From UBA6019 sp035535055 (lineage in GTDB: Bacteria > Chloroflexota > Dormibacteria > Dormibacterales > Dormibacteraceae): a stretch of 28,376 bases of DNA. The notes beneath the pieces were generated by a model. That model made no database searches. It was not told where the DNA came from and saw nothing but the letters and a program-made list of their open reading frames with translations. The translations under genes were made by a program, and so were the position numbers. The DNA is taken from assembly GCA_035535055.1 (NCBI GenBank), contig DATLQT010000089.1, positions 1 to 28,376 of the forward strand, written 5' to 3'. Below, piece after piece: positions 15,665 to 23,179 of this stretch (position 1 is the first letter of the stretch; each line of letters starts with the position of its first letter).

Positions 15665-17824
15665 TTAGGGTTTGATTCCCTGGAGCTCGGCCGGGAGCGC
15701 GGCGCCGGCCGTGGCCGACCTGGACGCGGGCGCCTCGAGCCGGAGGAGGAAGACCGAGCCGGCGCCCACGGTGCTCTCCACGTCCAGGCTCCCGTTCATC
15801 AGCACCGCGAGTCTTCGGCTCACCGCCAGGCCGAGGCCGATGCCTTCGCGGACCGGCCCGTCCGGGCCATCCAGCTGAGAGTACTGATCGAAAATCAAGT
15901 CCCGGTGCTCGGGCCGGATGCCGACGCCGGTGTCGCGGACCGCGATCTGCACCCTTCCGCCATCGGGCCGGCTGCCGATCCCGATCGCCCCGCCGGAGGC
16001 GGTGAACTTCACGGCGTTGGAGAGGAGGTTGAGCAGCACCTGCTGCAGCCGCAGCGGGTCGGCCATGACCTCCGGCGGCCCCGGTTCGTCGACGGTGAGC
16101 TCAAGCCGCTTGCGTTCGGCCATCGGCCGGATCTTGTCCGCCGCCTCCTGGACGGCTTCGGCCAGGTTGACGCGCTGCAGGTTCACCTCGACCTCGCCCG
16201 CCGCGACTCGCGAGAGGTCGAGCAGGTCGGTGATCAGCGCCAGCAGGTGCCGGCCGCTGCCGAGGACGTTGCCGACGTAGCGACGCTGCTGCTCGTTGAG
16301 GGGACCGCGCCGTTCTCCGAGCAGCAGCTCGGCGAACCCGAGGATGGAGTTGAGCGGAGTCCTCAGCTCGTGCGTCATCGTCGCCAGGAAGCGGGACTTG
16401 GCCTCGCTCTCGCCGCGGGCCACCTCGGCCCGGCGGCGCTCGCTGACGTCGATCGCGACGCCGCTCACCGAGACCAGCGCTCCGTTCTCTGTCACCGGCA
16501 GGAGCCGGACGTCCAGGTCGCCGTGCTCAAACCTCGTCAGCGGCTGCCCCGGCCTTCCCGCCAGGGCAGCCTCGACCGCCGCGAGGAACTCCGGGGAGTC
16601 GCGGACCACCTCCCGCACGTTCCGGCCCTCGAGGTTGGCGGCGCGCTCGCTGAAGCCGGCCAGGCCCGCGCCGGTCACCAGCGTCAGAGTGCCCGCGGGA
16701 TTGATCGCGAAGAGGATCACCGGCGCGCTGTCGACCACCTGCAGGAGAGCCCGCCTGCTGTCCACCAGCGCTCGCTCGCTGACGAGCCTGCTCTCCAGCA
16801 GGCCCTGGTTCTCGAACTGGACGAGGAGGTTGCTGGCGAGGGTGAAGGTGGCGGCCGTGAGCGCGATGCCGAGCGCCACCTGGCCGACGTTCCCCCCGCT
16901 GAAGAGGACCCAGGAGCCGCACACCAGCGCCGCGAGGAGGGCGAGGTTGGGTATCAACATCCGGACCAGGCCGACGGGCGTCTCGCCGGAATCCTCGCGG
17001 TGAAGGGAGTCGGTTCGGGAGCGAAGCGAAGCGAGCAGGATGAGCAGGAAGCCGGCCATCCAGCCGGTGTCGACGGCGCTGCCCGAATAGCTGCCGGTGG
17101 CCGAAAGGTAGGCTGAAGCGCTGCCGGCGATGCTCAATCCGAAGATGCCGGCCGCCAGCAGCATCACCGAGGTCCGGCTCTCCCTTCGGACCCGGCTGAG
17201 CGCGAAGGCGGCGATGGTGAGCATCGCCACGTCCCCCACGGGATAGGCGAGGGTGACGAGCTTTGCCATCGGCGAGAGCAGGCTGGTCCGATAGATCGGC
17301 CAGAGGAGGAACTCCCAGCTGATGAAGAGGAAGCAGGCGGCGATGAGGAGGCTGTCAACGAGCGCCCGCATCCGCTCCCATCCGCGGCGGGCGGGCGCGG
17401 CGAACAGGAGCAGCCCGGCGACGCCGAAGGGAACGGCGCTGAGGAAGCCGAAATCGGCCGGCGACGGGTTGCCGACCCGCAGGCCGCGGATGACTTCAAC
17501 GTAGCTCCAGGCCGCCTCGCCGGCGGCCCAACTGCCGCAGGAGACCGCGATCAGTGCCCAGGCGACCCGGCTACGCCCGCGTGTGCGACAGGCAGCGACC
17601 GCGCAGCCGATGGCGGCCAGCAGGGCGGCGGCGAGCTCACCGAAGTCGTCGACCGCGGTCGCCACGCGCATCCCGCCAAGGTTGAGGAGAAGCCAGAGCG
17701 AGAAGGCAACCACGGCGATGGCGGCCACGCCGGCGGCGCCGACGAAAAAGCGCTTTGAGGTATGAGCCGTCTCACAAGCCCTCTGGATCGCGGCAAATCT
17801 TTGACTTCTCAAGGCAGCCTGCAC
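15665..17824 (-). CDS. Membrane-bound PAS sensor histidine kinase (orphan)
   Basis: This is a 719-residue kinase. Eight to nine membrane helices fill residues about 28-340, with NPSPADFGFLSAVPFGVAGLLLF resembling multi-helix sensor modules also seen in GGDEF proteins. A short coiled coil precedes a PAS domain (about 355-470, from VDSAPVILFAINPAG to VAIDVSERRR). The HisKA motif TMTHELRTPLNSILGF puts the phosphoacceptor at His485. The ATPase domain has the N box NLLSNAVKFT (Asn603), RDTGVGI (Asp631) and GIGLGLAVSRRL (about 662). There is no receiver domain, and no response regulator is adjacent. The annotated GTG 17824 start is uncertain, because the first 20 codons have low-GC third positions. 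Confidence 0.92.
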   Translation of the reverse strand: MQAALRSQRFAAIQRACETAHTSKRFFVGAAGVAAIAVVAFSLWLLLNLGGMRVATAVDDFGELAAALLAAIGCAVAACRTRGRSRVAWALIAVSCGSWAAGEAAWSYVEVIRGLRVGNPSPADFGFLSAVPFGVAGLLLFAAPARRGWERMRALVDSLLIAACFLFISWEFLLWPIYRTSLLSPMAKLVTLAYPVGDVAMLTIAAFALSRVRRESRTSVMLLAAGIFGLSIAGSASAYLSATGSYSGSAVDTGWMAGFLLILLASLRSRTDSLHREDSGETPVGLVRMLIPNLALLAALVCGSWVLFSGGNVGQVALGIALTAATFTLASNLLVQFENQGLLESRLVSERALVDSRRALLQVVDSAPVILFAINPAGTLTLVTGAGLAGFSERAANLEGRNVREVVRDSPEFLAAVEAALAGRPGQPLTRFEHGDLDVRLLPVTENGALVSVSGVAIDVSERRRAEVARGESEAKSRFLATMTHELRTPLNSILGFAELLLGERRGPLNEQQRRYVGNVLGSGRHLLALITDLLDLSRVAAGEVEVNLQRVNLAEAVQEAADKIRPMAERKRLELTVDEPGPPEVMADPLRLQQVLLNLLSNAVKFTASGGAIGIGSRPDGGRVQIAVRDTGVGIRPEHRDLIFDQYSQLDGPDGPVREGIGLGLAVSRRLAVLMNGSLDVESTVGAGSVFLLRLEAPASRSATAGAALPAELQGIKP

Positions 17825-18031
17825 CAGTAGACGCTTCGCTTGCTGACAAGGAAACGGCTTGACAGCGACACCTTGCCGTCAGTCCGACGCCGTTTTCGGC
17901 TTGACGCCACGCCGACCACCTATCCCCGCGCCCTCTCGCAATGATAAAGGGCGACTACGATTAAAGGATAGCGCCAAGGGGGTTGTGAGGTATCCGCACA
18001 GGAGCCCTAAAGTGGCGACGAGGTCGAACGG
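17825..18031. promoter_or_regulatory. Divergent intergenic region with a 9-bp direct repeat
   Basis: This gap separates the leftward kinase from the rightward nucleotidyltransferase and should contain both promoters. CGGCTTGAC occurs at 17855-17863 and 17897-17905. The copies are 42 bases apart, four helical turns, and each holds a TTGAC like a -35 element. No convincing -10 box is paired with either. A more AT-rich patch follows at about 17940-17970. Confidence 0.4.
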
Positions 18032-18640
18032 GTGGAGGTCGACGAGGAGGTCTTCCTCGCCGTCGTCCGCGACGCCACCGCCGCCCTCGAAAAGGCGGAG
18101 ATCGACTACGGGCTGATGGGTGCCATGGCGTCGGCGCTCTTCGGCCGCCCGCGTTGGACGCTCGATGTCGACATCTTCATCCGGCCTCAGGACGTGCGCC
18201 GGACGGTGGAGGAGCTCGAGGCCGCCGGCTTCGAGTCGAAGGCCAGCCAGCACAATTGGCTGGCGAAATGCGTCCGCGACCGGGTGCTGGCCGACCTGAT
18301 CTTCACCGCCAAGGGAGGCATCTACTTCGACCAGCAGATGCTCGCCCGGGTCCGACCGGTCGAGTACCACGGCGTCAACCTGCGGGTCGTGCCCCCGGAG
18401 GACCTGGTGGTGATGAAGGCGATCGCCTCCGACGAGGACACGCCGCGCTACTGGCACGACGCGCTCGGCATCATCGCGGCGACCGAGCTCGATTGGGACT
18501 ACTTGGTGCAGCCGGCTCGGATCGGACCGAGGCGCGTGCTGAGCCTTCTGCTCCGCGCCCAGGCCGACGACATGATCGTTCCCGACCAGGGATCCGGAAC
18601 CTCTACGTGGCCGTCTATGAGCGGTTCGCCGCGACGGCAC
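18032..18640 (+). pseudogene. Nucleotidyltransferase-fold protein (AbiEii/MNT-like), frameshifted near its C-terminus
   Basis: This begins MEVDEEVFLAVVRDATAALEKAEI at GTG 18032. The motifs YGLMGAMASALFGRPRWTLDVDIFI (catalytic GxxAxxxxG and DVD) and later VVPPEDLVVMKAIA are those of minimal nucleotidyltransferases in the AbiEii/MNT group, some of them toxins and others of unknown role. Near 18590 one base appears lost (GACCAGGGATCC where GACCAGGCGATCC is expected). After it IRNLYVAVYERFAAT continues in the next frame and runs on without a stop into a BON domain. As written, the uncorrected frame ends at 18673 with non-native sequence. No antitoxin gene is adjacent. Confidence 0.7.
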
Positions 18641-18648
18641 CCCTGGCG

Positions 18649-18900
18649 ATGCATCGGGACGAGGCGCACCTGATCGCCCATCTCCGCGAGCGCCTGGCCG
18701 AGGATCCGCGGGTCAACGAGCTCAACATCGACGGCAGCTTCGAGGCCCGAGCCCTCGTTCTCAGGGGCCGGGCCTCCACCGCCGAGCGGCGCGGGGCGGT
18801 CGAGGACGTGGCGGCTGAGCTGCTGCCGAACACCGAGATCGTCAACCAGGTGACGGTGGTGAGGCTGGCCGAGGGCGGTCGCGCGGAGACCGTCGCCTGA
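18649..18900 (+). CDS. BON-domain protein (separate gene or C-terminal domain of the nucleotidyltransferase)
   Basis: From ATG 18649 (MHRDEAHLIAHLRERLAEDP) an 83-residue BON domain is visible: LIAHLRERLAEDPRV, a glycine turn (LRGRASTAERRGAVEDVAAELL) and a closing NTEIVNQVTVV strand. BON domains bind phospholipid or other envelope ligands. The same frame is open upstream into the nucleotidyltransferase once its frameshift is repaired, so this could be one 289-residue fusion. No Shine-Dalgarno helps to decide. The metallophosphoesterase remnant begins right at its stop. Confidence 0.55.
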   Translation: MHRDEAHLIAHLRERLAEDPRVNELNIDGSFEARALVLRGRASTAERRGAVEDVAAELLPNTEIVNQVTVVRLAEGGRAETVA

Positions 18901-19096
18901 TCCGGGTCGCCGCCTGCGCCGACGTCCACTTCGGGGCGGACTCGGCGGGCCTCCTCCGGCCCGATCTCGAGCAGCTGGCCGAGCCACGGATGCCGGGGAC
19001 CCGGTCCGCAACGCGTCCCAACCGGTCATCCGCCGCGCCTATGCGCTCTACACGTTGGAGCCGGAGCGGGCTCGCACTCGCCGGGCGATCGCCTAG
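18897..19096 (+). pseudogene. Metallophosphoesterase N-terminus joined to an unrelated C-terminal fragment
   Basis: In the frame beginning CTG 18897, IRVAACADVHFGADSAG and LLRPDLEQLAE match the start of calcineurin-like phosphoesterases, with the metal-binding Asp and His in ADVHFG. After about 18985 the homology stops. From there a different frame reads DAGDPVRNASQPVIRRAYALY and TLEPERARTRRAIA with high-GC third positions, ending at TAG 19096. The second piece looks like the C-terminus of another protein that I do not recognise. The core of the phosphoesterase (GDxx and GNHE blocks) is absent. No ATG, GTG or TTG start is available, so this is a remnant. Confidence 0.6.
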
Positions 19097-19461
19097 ACCG
19101 GCTCTTGCCAGCTGACCTCGCCGATCGTGACGGCAAGGTGCGTCATCGGCGCCGTCTCGCCGGCCGTCCCGTGCCAGTGCTCGGCGCCCGGCTCGGCGGT
19201 GGCGGTATCGCCGGGATGCAGGATCTGCCGCTCGCCGCCTCGCTCCTGCACTGCGGCTTCGCCCTCGACCACGTGCAGCACCTGGCCCCCGCTGTGCGAG
19301 TGCCAGTGCGTCCGCGCCCCTGGCTCGAATCGAACGAAGCCGACCCGCACGGTGGTGTCCTCCCGGGCGCGCAGCGGCCGCTGGACGGCCTCCCCGGTGA
19401 AGCTGCCCTGCGGTTTGCGCACCTCGCCCGCCATCTCGTCGCCTCTGCGGACCAGCGTCAT
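19093..19461 (-). CDS. Single-domain cupin protein
   Basis: This 122-residue beta-barrel protein has the cupin metal motif in ARTHWHSHSGGQVLHVVEGEA (His52, His54 and the motif's Glu) and a second-motif His in PGAEHWHG. Such proteins include mandelonitrile lyases, dioxygenases and transcription co-factors; the substrate here cannot be told. The start is ATG 19461, 19 bases from the start of the divergent SDR gene. Its stop overlaps the end of the fragment ending at 19096. Confidence 0.85.
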   Translation of the reverse strand: MTLVRRGDEMAGEVRKPQGSFTGEAVQRPLRAREDTTVRVGFVRFEPGARTHWHSHSGGQVLHVVEGEAAVQERGGERQILHPGDTATAEPGAEHWHGTAGETAPMTHLAVTIGEVSWQEPV

Positions 19462-19480
19462 CGAACTCGACAATAGCGGG

Positions 19481-20236
19481 ATGAGAATCGAATCAACAGT
19501 CGCCCTCGTCACCGGCGGCGCCTCCGGCCTCGGCCGGGCGACCGCCGAGCTGCTTGCATCCAGGGGAGCGAGGGTGGTCATTGTCGACCTGCCGCGCTCC
19601 GAGGGAGAGGCGCTCGCCAAGGCGCTCGGGGGCCGCTTCGCGCCCACCGACGTGACTAGCGAGGAGGATGTGAACCGCGCGCTGGACGTTGCCGCCGAGC
19701 TCGGGGAGCACCGGATCACCGTCAACTGCGCCGGAATCGGCAGCGGCGGGCGGGTGGCCGGCAAGGACGGGCCCTATCCGCTCGACCAGTTCCGGCGCGT
19801 CCTCGAGGTGAACCTGGTCGGCACCTTCAATGTGCTGAGCAAGTCCGCCTTCCGGATGGGGTCGCTGGAACCCGTCGAAGGAGAGCGTGGCGTGATCGTC
19901 AACACCGCCTCGATCGCCGCCTTCGAAGGCCAGATCGGCCAGGCTGCGTACACCGCCTCGAAGGCGGCGATCCACGGCCTCACCATCCAGACGGCCCGCG
20001 ACCTGGCCTCGCTGCTGATCCGCGTCTGCACCATCGCCCCCGGGCTGATGGACACCCCGCTGCTGGCTGGCCTTCGCGACGACATCCTGGCCGAGCTCGC
20101 CGCCTCGGTTCCCAACCCCCATCGCCTCGGGCGGCCGGCCGAGTACGCCCAACTGGCCTGCCAGATCATCGAGAACGCCTACCTGAACGGAGAGACGATC
20201 CGGCTCGATGGCGCCCTGCGGATGGCCCCACGCTAG
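19481..20236 (+). CDS. Short-chain dehydrogenase/reductase (3-hydroxyacyl-CoA dehydrogenase type-2-like)
   Basis: This 251-residue SDR has the NAD-binding TGGASGLGRATAELL (10-24), the Asp after strand 2 (VVIVDLPRSEG) that favours NAD over NADP, NCAG, and the catalytic Tyr/Lys in AAYTASKAAIHGLTIQ with Ser in VIVNTASIAAFEGQ. The insert FRVLEVNLVGTFNVL and the C-terminal GETIRLDGALRMAPR resemble human HSD17B10-like 3-hydroxyacyl-CoA dehydrogenases, so it may oxidise 3-hydroxyacyl-CoA (inference). ATG 19481 is preferred over upstream codons, which are shadows of the cupin. A strong hairpin terminator follows. Confidence 0.92.
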   Translation: MRIESTVALVTGGASGLGRATAELLASRGARVVIVDLPRSEGEALAKALGGRFAPTDVTSEEDVNRALDVAAELGEHRITVNCAGIGSGGRVAGKDGPYPLDQFRRVLEVNLVGTFNVLSKSAFRMGSLEPVEGERGVIVNTASIAAFEGQIGQAAYTASKAAIHGLTIQTARDLASLLIRVCTIAPGLMDTPLLAGLRDDILAELAASVPNPHRLGRPAEYAQLACQIIENAYLNGETIRLDGALRMAPR

Positions 20237-20258
20237 CAGCGAGCCCGAGATGGAAATG

Positions 20259-20289
20259 AAAAGAGCCCGCCGGAAGGGCGAGCTCTTTT
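20259..20289. terminator. Bidirectional Rho-independent terminator
   Basis: AAAAGAGC (20259-20266) pairs with GCTCTTTT (20282-20289), with further GC pairing inside (CGCC with GGCG). A-run and T-run flank a GC stem, so it can act on both strands. It sits 22 bases after the SDR stop and 24 bases before the end of the convergent small gene, exactly where a shared terminator is needed. Confidence 0.85.
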
Positions 20290-20312
20290 CGCCGGGGAAG
20301 GGGGGGGAAGAG

Positions 20313-20456
20313 CTAGTGGAGGCCGGATATCCCGGCGATGGCAACGGCGGTCACGAAAGCGGCTCCAGCCAGCCACAGGACGCTCTCGAGGGCGACGGCG
20401 GCACGGCTCATCAGACGCTTGCGCTGGATGCGGGCGACCCGTTCATCACGGCTCAT
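20313..20456 (-). CDS. Small membrane protein (47 residues)
   Basis: Reading from ATG 20456 gives MSRDERVARIQRKRLMSRAA, then a hydrophobic helix (VLWLAGAAFVTAVAIAGI). High-GC third codon positions begin at this ATG. The in-frame sequence up to ATG 20534 has low-GC third positions and looks non-coding. No clear Shine-Dalgarno is seen. The shared terminator at 20259-20289 lies just past its stop, which supports a real transcript. It is unrecognised; a single-pass, positive-inside protein. Confidence 0.5.
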   Translation of the reverse strand: MSRDERVARIQRKRLMSRAAVALESVLWLAGAAFVTAVAIAGISGLH

Positions 20457-20519
20457 TGCCGTGGCGTCGGCACCCGCCGCGAGTGCTCGCGGTTGAGGTT
20501 GTCGACCTACCAACAAATC

Positions 20520-20700
20520 AAATCGGGCTGCCATTTGTTATCCCCAACGGTGAACTTACTTACTGCGTACAGCATATCCGAAAAAGGTGATAGCACTAAT
20601 ATTACATAAAGATAGAGCGATGCGCATGGAGAGGCTGGCCGGATCCCAGGCCGAAGGGAGCCGGGTGTCATTAAGGGTGATCTAACTATTTACACAGCTG
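20520..20700. promoter_or_regulatory. AT-rich intergenic region
   Basis: This stretch between the leftward small membrane protein and the rightward glycoside hydrolase is much richer in A and T than the rest (for example 20575-20612, with AATATTACATAAAG). It probably holds divergent promoters. GGTGATAG (20587-20594) repeats the half-site TGATAG of the palindrome at 11063-11083, but no second arm is present. I see no gene or RNA in it. Confidence 0.4.
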
Positions 20701-21887
20701 TTGTTAGGCTGTGGGCAACCCCGAGGAAGGTGTCTGGTCCCGAGGCGACCCGCCATCTTATTGGCGATTTCGGTCACCGTCTCTCTCCTCCTCCCGCTGC
20801 CAGGTCAGCCGGGTCTCGACCGGACCTCTCCGGGCTCCTCGCGGGTCGTCGCCAGCACCGTGCCGGTCCAGATCGGACTATTTCAGCCCCCGCCACGCCA
20901 CCTTCCTCGGCCTCGATTGGCAGCGGTCGTCCAGGCGCCTGGAGGCGCTGCACTTAAAGGTCATCCGGCTCTCGGCCTACTGGGACCAGGTCGACTCCGA
21001 GGGCTACGGCCAGCTCGACTGGCTGCTCAACGAATCGCAGGCGAGCGGGCAGCCGGTGGTTCTCTCGGTCGGCATGAAGGGCGAGGGCTGGCCCGAGTTC
21101 TACATCCCGTCCGAATTTCACCCCGACCACCGGTGACGGCGGCGACGTGGGTCCCGATACCAACCTTCGAGCCGGGGTGGTCGCCTTCCTCAAGACGACC
21201 GTCACGCGCTACCGCTCCAACCCCACGCTGGTCGCCTGGCAGGTCGAGAACGAGCCGCTAAACCCCGCCGGACCGCACCGCTGGTACATCGACAAGGACC
21301 TCCTCTCGAAGGAGGTGACGGCGGTCAGGGGAACCGACCCCACGAGGCCACTCATCGTCGGCGGCTTCGGCCACTTCAACATGCTCTTCGACACCGCCTC
21401 CAACCGCTCCGGCTTCGACCTCGGCAGCCCCCTCGGTTTCCAGTCCTCCACCGCCGAGGCACAAAGCCTCGGCCTGCTCGGCGGCAACGACATTCTGGGC
21501 CTCGACGTCTACACCGAGATCGACCATCGCTTCCTCGGCCAGGAGGGGATCAGCCATGCCGGCTCCGACTGGACGACCAAGGCCGGCCGGTGGCGGGAGG
21601 TAGCGCCCACCCAGGGCAAGCGGGCAGGGATCACCGAGGCCCAGGGGGAACCGTGGGAATCGTCCCTCGGCAACTATCGCGATCCGAAGAGCACGCTCGC
21701 CCCCGACATCGGTACCCGCTTCGACAGCCTCCGCGCGCAGGGCTTCGGGACGATCCTGCTCTGGGGTGCCGAGTACTGGTTCTGGCGCGCCGACGACGGC
21801 GACCCGAGCTGGCTCGACACGGTGAGGGGAATCCTGGCCGTGAACTCCGACGCGCCGGCGGTGGCTTCGACCCTGTCCGCTCCTTAA
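20701..21887 (+). pseudogene. Secreted glycoside hydrolase, clan GH-A-like, with two +1 frameshifts
   Basis: Three frames join into one secreted protein. The first has a hydrophobic signal region (ILLAISVTVSLLLPLPGQPG) and VPVQIGLF. A surplus T at 20881-20883 shifts to SPRHATFLGLDWQ and LEALHLKVIRLSAYWDQVD. A surplus T near 21116-21119 shifts to DGGDVGPDTNLRAGVVAFL, continuing intact to 21887. The acid/base Glu is in AWQVENEPLN and the nucleophile Glu candidate in AGITEAQGEPW, as in TIM-barrel GH-A enzymes such as GH5. Repair of both sites gives about 395 residues. The precise family, substrate and start codon (TTG 20701 or 20761) are unclear. Confidence 0.75.
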
Positions 21888-21903
21888 CAGGTTCGTATTC
21901 GCT

Positions 21904-22116
21904 TTGGAGCCAGTCGCGCCGACACTCGCCGCCCAGAAGTTGATCGACCATCTCATCTGCTGGGTGCTGCATCGGCGGGAGCGCGAGATCCTCGTCCCGG
22001 GGATCCTGCCCTACGGGCTCGACGCGGTCGTCTTCTGCTGGCGGTGCGACCACTTCCGAGGTCGAGGCCTCCAGGTCCTCGACCTCCAGCGCGGCCCCTC
22101 GGGAGCCGCGGTCTAG
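21904..22116 (+). CDS. Hypothetical protein (70 residues)
   Basis: This short ORF has strongly GC-biased third codon positions and reads as a real gene: QKLIDHLICWVLHRREREIL, then FCWRCDHFRGRGLQVLDLQRG. The pair of Cys (CWRC) could bind metal, but there is no second pair. TTG 21904 is the available start and is weak. Its TAG shares the bases CTAG at 22113-22116 with the stop of the convergent PPOX gene. It lies 16 bases after the hydrolase. No family recognised. Confidence 0.5.
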   Translation: MEPVAPTLAAQKLIDHLICWVLHRREREILVPGILPYGLDAVVFCWRCDHFRGRGLQVLDLQRGPSGAAV

Positions 22117-22541
22117 TCGCGCTCCCCCGACGGGCCCGCGGCCCAGCCGCTCCAGTGTTCGATGCTCATCTGGACCACGGGTCCGGCGGGCCTTCGCAGG
22201 CGGTACTGCTCGTACTTGGCGGCCAGGAGGTCGAGGCCGCGGCCTGCCGCGGCGCCGTCCGCCACCGCCGCGTCGGAAAGGTCCACCCGGATCCACCAGA
22301 GGCGCGTCCAGTCCTCCTCGTAGTGGTGAACTAGCAGCGCCGCTCGCGGGTTCTCGGCGAGGTTGCGGAGCCTTTTGAGGTCGGGCCCGGACTTGGGCTT
22401 GAAGTCGACCGCCCAGTGGATCGACTCTCCGTCGAGTGTGAAACAGACCGGCACCAGGTGAGGCCTCCCACTGGCACCCGCCGTGGCGAGGTGGCCGATC
22501 CGTGCCCGCGCCAGCCGCCTGCGCATCAGCTCGCTGTCCAT
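22113..22541 (-). CDS. PPOX-class, probable F420-dependent enzyme (Rv0121-like)
   Basis: This 142-residue split-barrel protein begins MDSELMRRRLARARIGHLAT and carries HLVPVCFTLDGESIHWAVD, KPKSGPDLKRLRNLAENPRAALLVHHYEEDWTRLWWIRV. These blocks identify the actinobacterial TIGR03668/Rv0121 type of pyridoxamine-phosphate-oxidase-fold proteins, thought to use coenzyme F420. GAGG lies 8 bases before ATG 22541, so I choose this over GTG 22550. It is divergent from the ECF sigma gene. Its substrate is unknown. Confidence 0.88.
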   Translation of the reverse strand: MDSELMRRRLARARIGHLATAGASGRPHLVPVCFTLDGESIHWAVDFKPKSGPDLKRLRNLAENPRAALLVHHYEEDWTRLWWIRVDLSDAAVADGAAAGRGLDLLAAKYEQYRLRRPAGPVVQMSIEHWSGWAAGPSGERD

Positions 22542-22657
22542 TCCCGTCACCTCGTACTCGCTTCCGGTGCGCTCCCCCTGTAACCTGCCGCCGTAAAGAC
22601 AGATCGGGGCCAGCTCGAATGCAAATGATGAGTCACAACCCGCGCGACGCCACCTAG

Positions 22658-23179
22658 ATGGATCCCCAGCCCGAAGGCGTCCTCCACCTTCCCGCGGGCT
22701 CGGCTGCCGACCCGACCAGGGTCGCCCTGGAGGAACTGGAGATGGTCTACGCCTTCATCTACAGCCGGGTGGGCAACCGCCCGGACGCCGAGGATCTGAC
22801 TCAACAGGTGGCGCTGAAGGCGATCCCCCGGCTCCGCCAGGGCGCCAGCAGCTCGTCGATCCGCGGCTACCTTTTCGCGACCGCCCGCTCGGTTCTGGGC
22901 GGGTTCTGGGCCGCGCGGTTCGGCGTCTCGCAGGAAGAGCTCCAAGAAGGGCTCATCAGCGCACCGCCGCCGGTGACCCACTCGACCGAGGCGGCCGACC
23001 GGGCGACCAGGATCCTGCACCGCCTGCCCGAGAACTACCGGCGAGTGCTGGAGCTGCGTTTCCTGCGCGGGTATTCGATTCGTGAGGTCGCTGCCGAGAT
23101 GAAGGCGACGCCGGGAAGCGTGAAGGTCATGCAGCTGCGCGCCCTGCGCGCGGCCGCCAGGATTCAGATCGATGTTTGA
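22658..23179 (+). CDS. ECF-type RNA polymerase sigma factor
   Basis: This 173-residue protein has region 2 (ELEMVYAFIYSRVGNRPDAE, DLTQQVALKAIPRL, with the SSIRGYLFATARSVLGGFW helix) and region 4 (LHRLPENYRRVLELRFLRGY, SIREVAAEMKATPGSVKVMQLRALRAA). It directs RNA polymerase to a small regulon and would be held inactive by a partner. ATG 22658 is directly preceded by TAG of a ten-codon mini-ORF, and no Shine-Dalgarno is visible. The last 8 bases overlap the Rieske gene, so the two are translationally coupled, the position normally taken by an anti-sigma factor. Confidence 0.92.
   Translation: MDPQPEGVLHLPAGSAADPTRVALEELEMVYAFIYSRVGNRPDAEDLTQQVALKAIPRLRQGASSSSIRGYLFATARSVLGGFWAARFGVSQEELQEGLISAPPPVTHSTEAADRATRILHRLPENYRRVLELRFLRGYSIREVAAEMKATPGSVKVMQLRALRAAARIQIDV

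Noticed and set aside
17859..17864. TTGACA as a sigma-70 promoter for the nucleotidyltransferase
   Set aside because: No -10 hexamer at 16-18 bases; recorded only as part of the direct repeat.
18032..18673. AbiEii/AbiEi-type toxin-antitoxin system
   Set aside because: No antitoxin gene lies beside it; the nucleotidyltransferase fold alone does not show a toxin-antitoxin pair.
20526..20700. Replication origin signals (TTATCCCCA, close to a DnaA box)
   Set aside because: Only one near-match, no cluster, and no dnaA, dnaN or parAB genes nearby.
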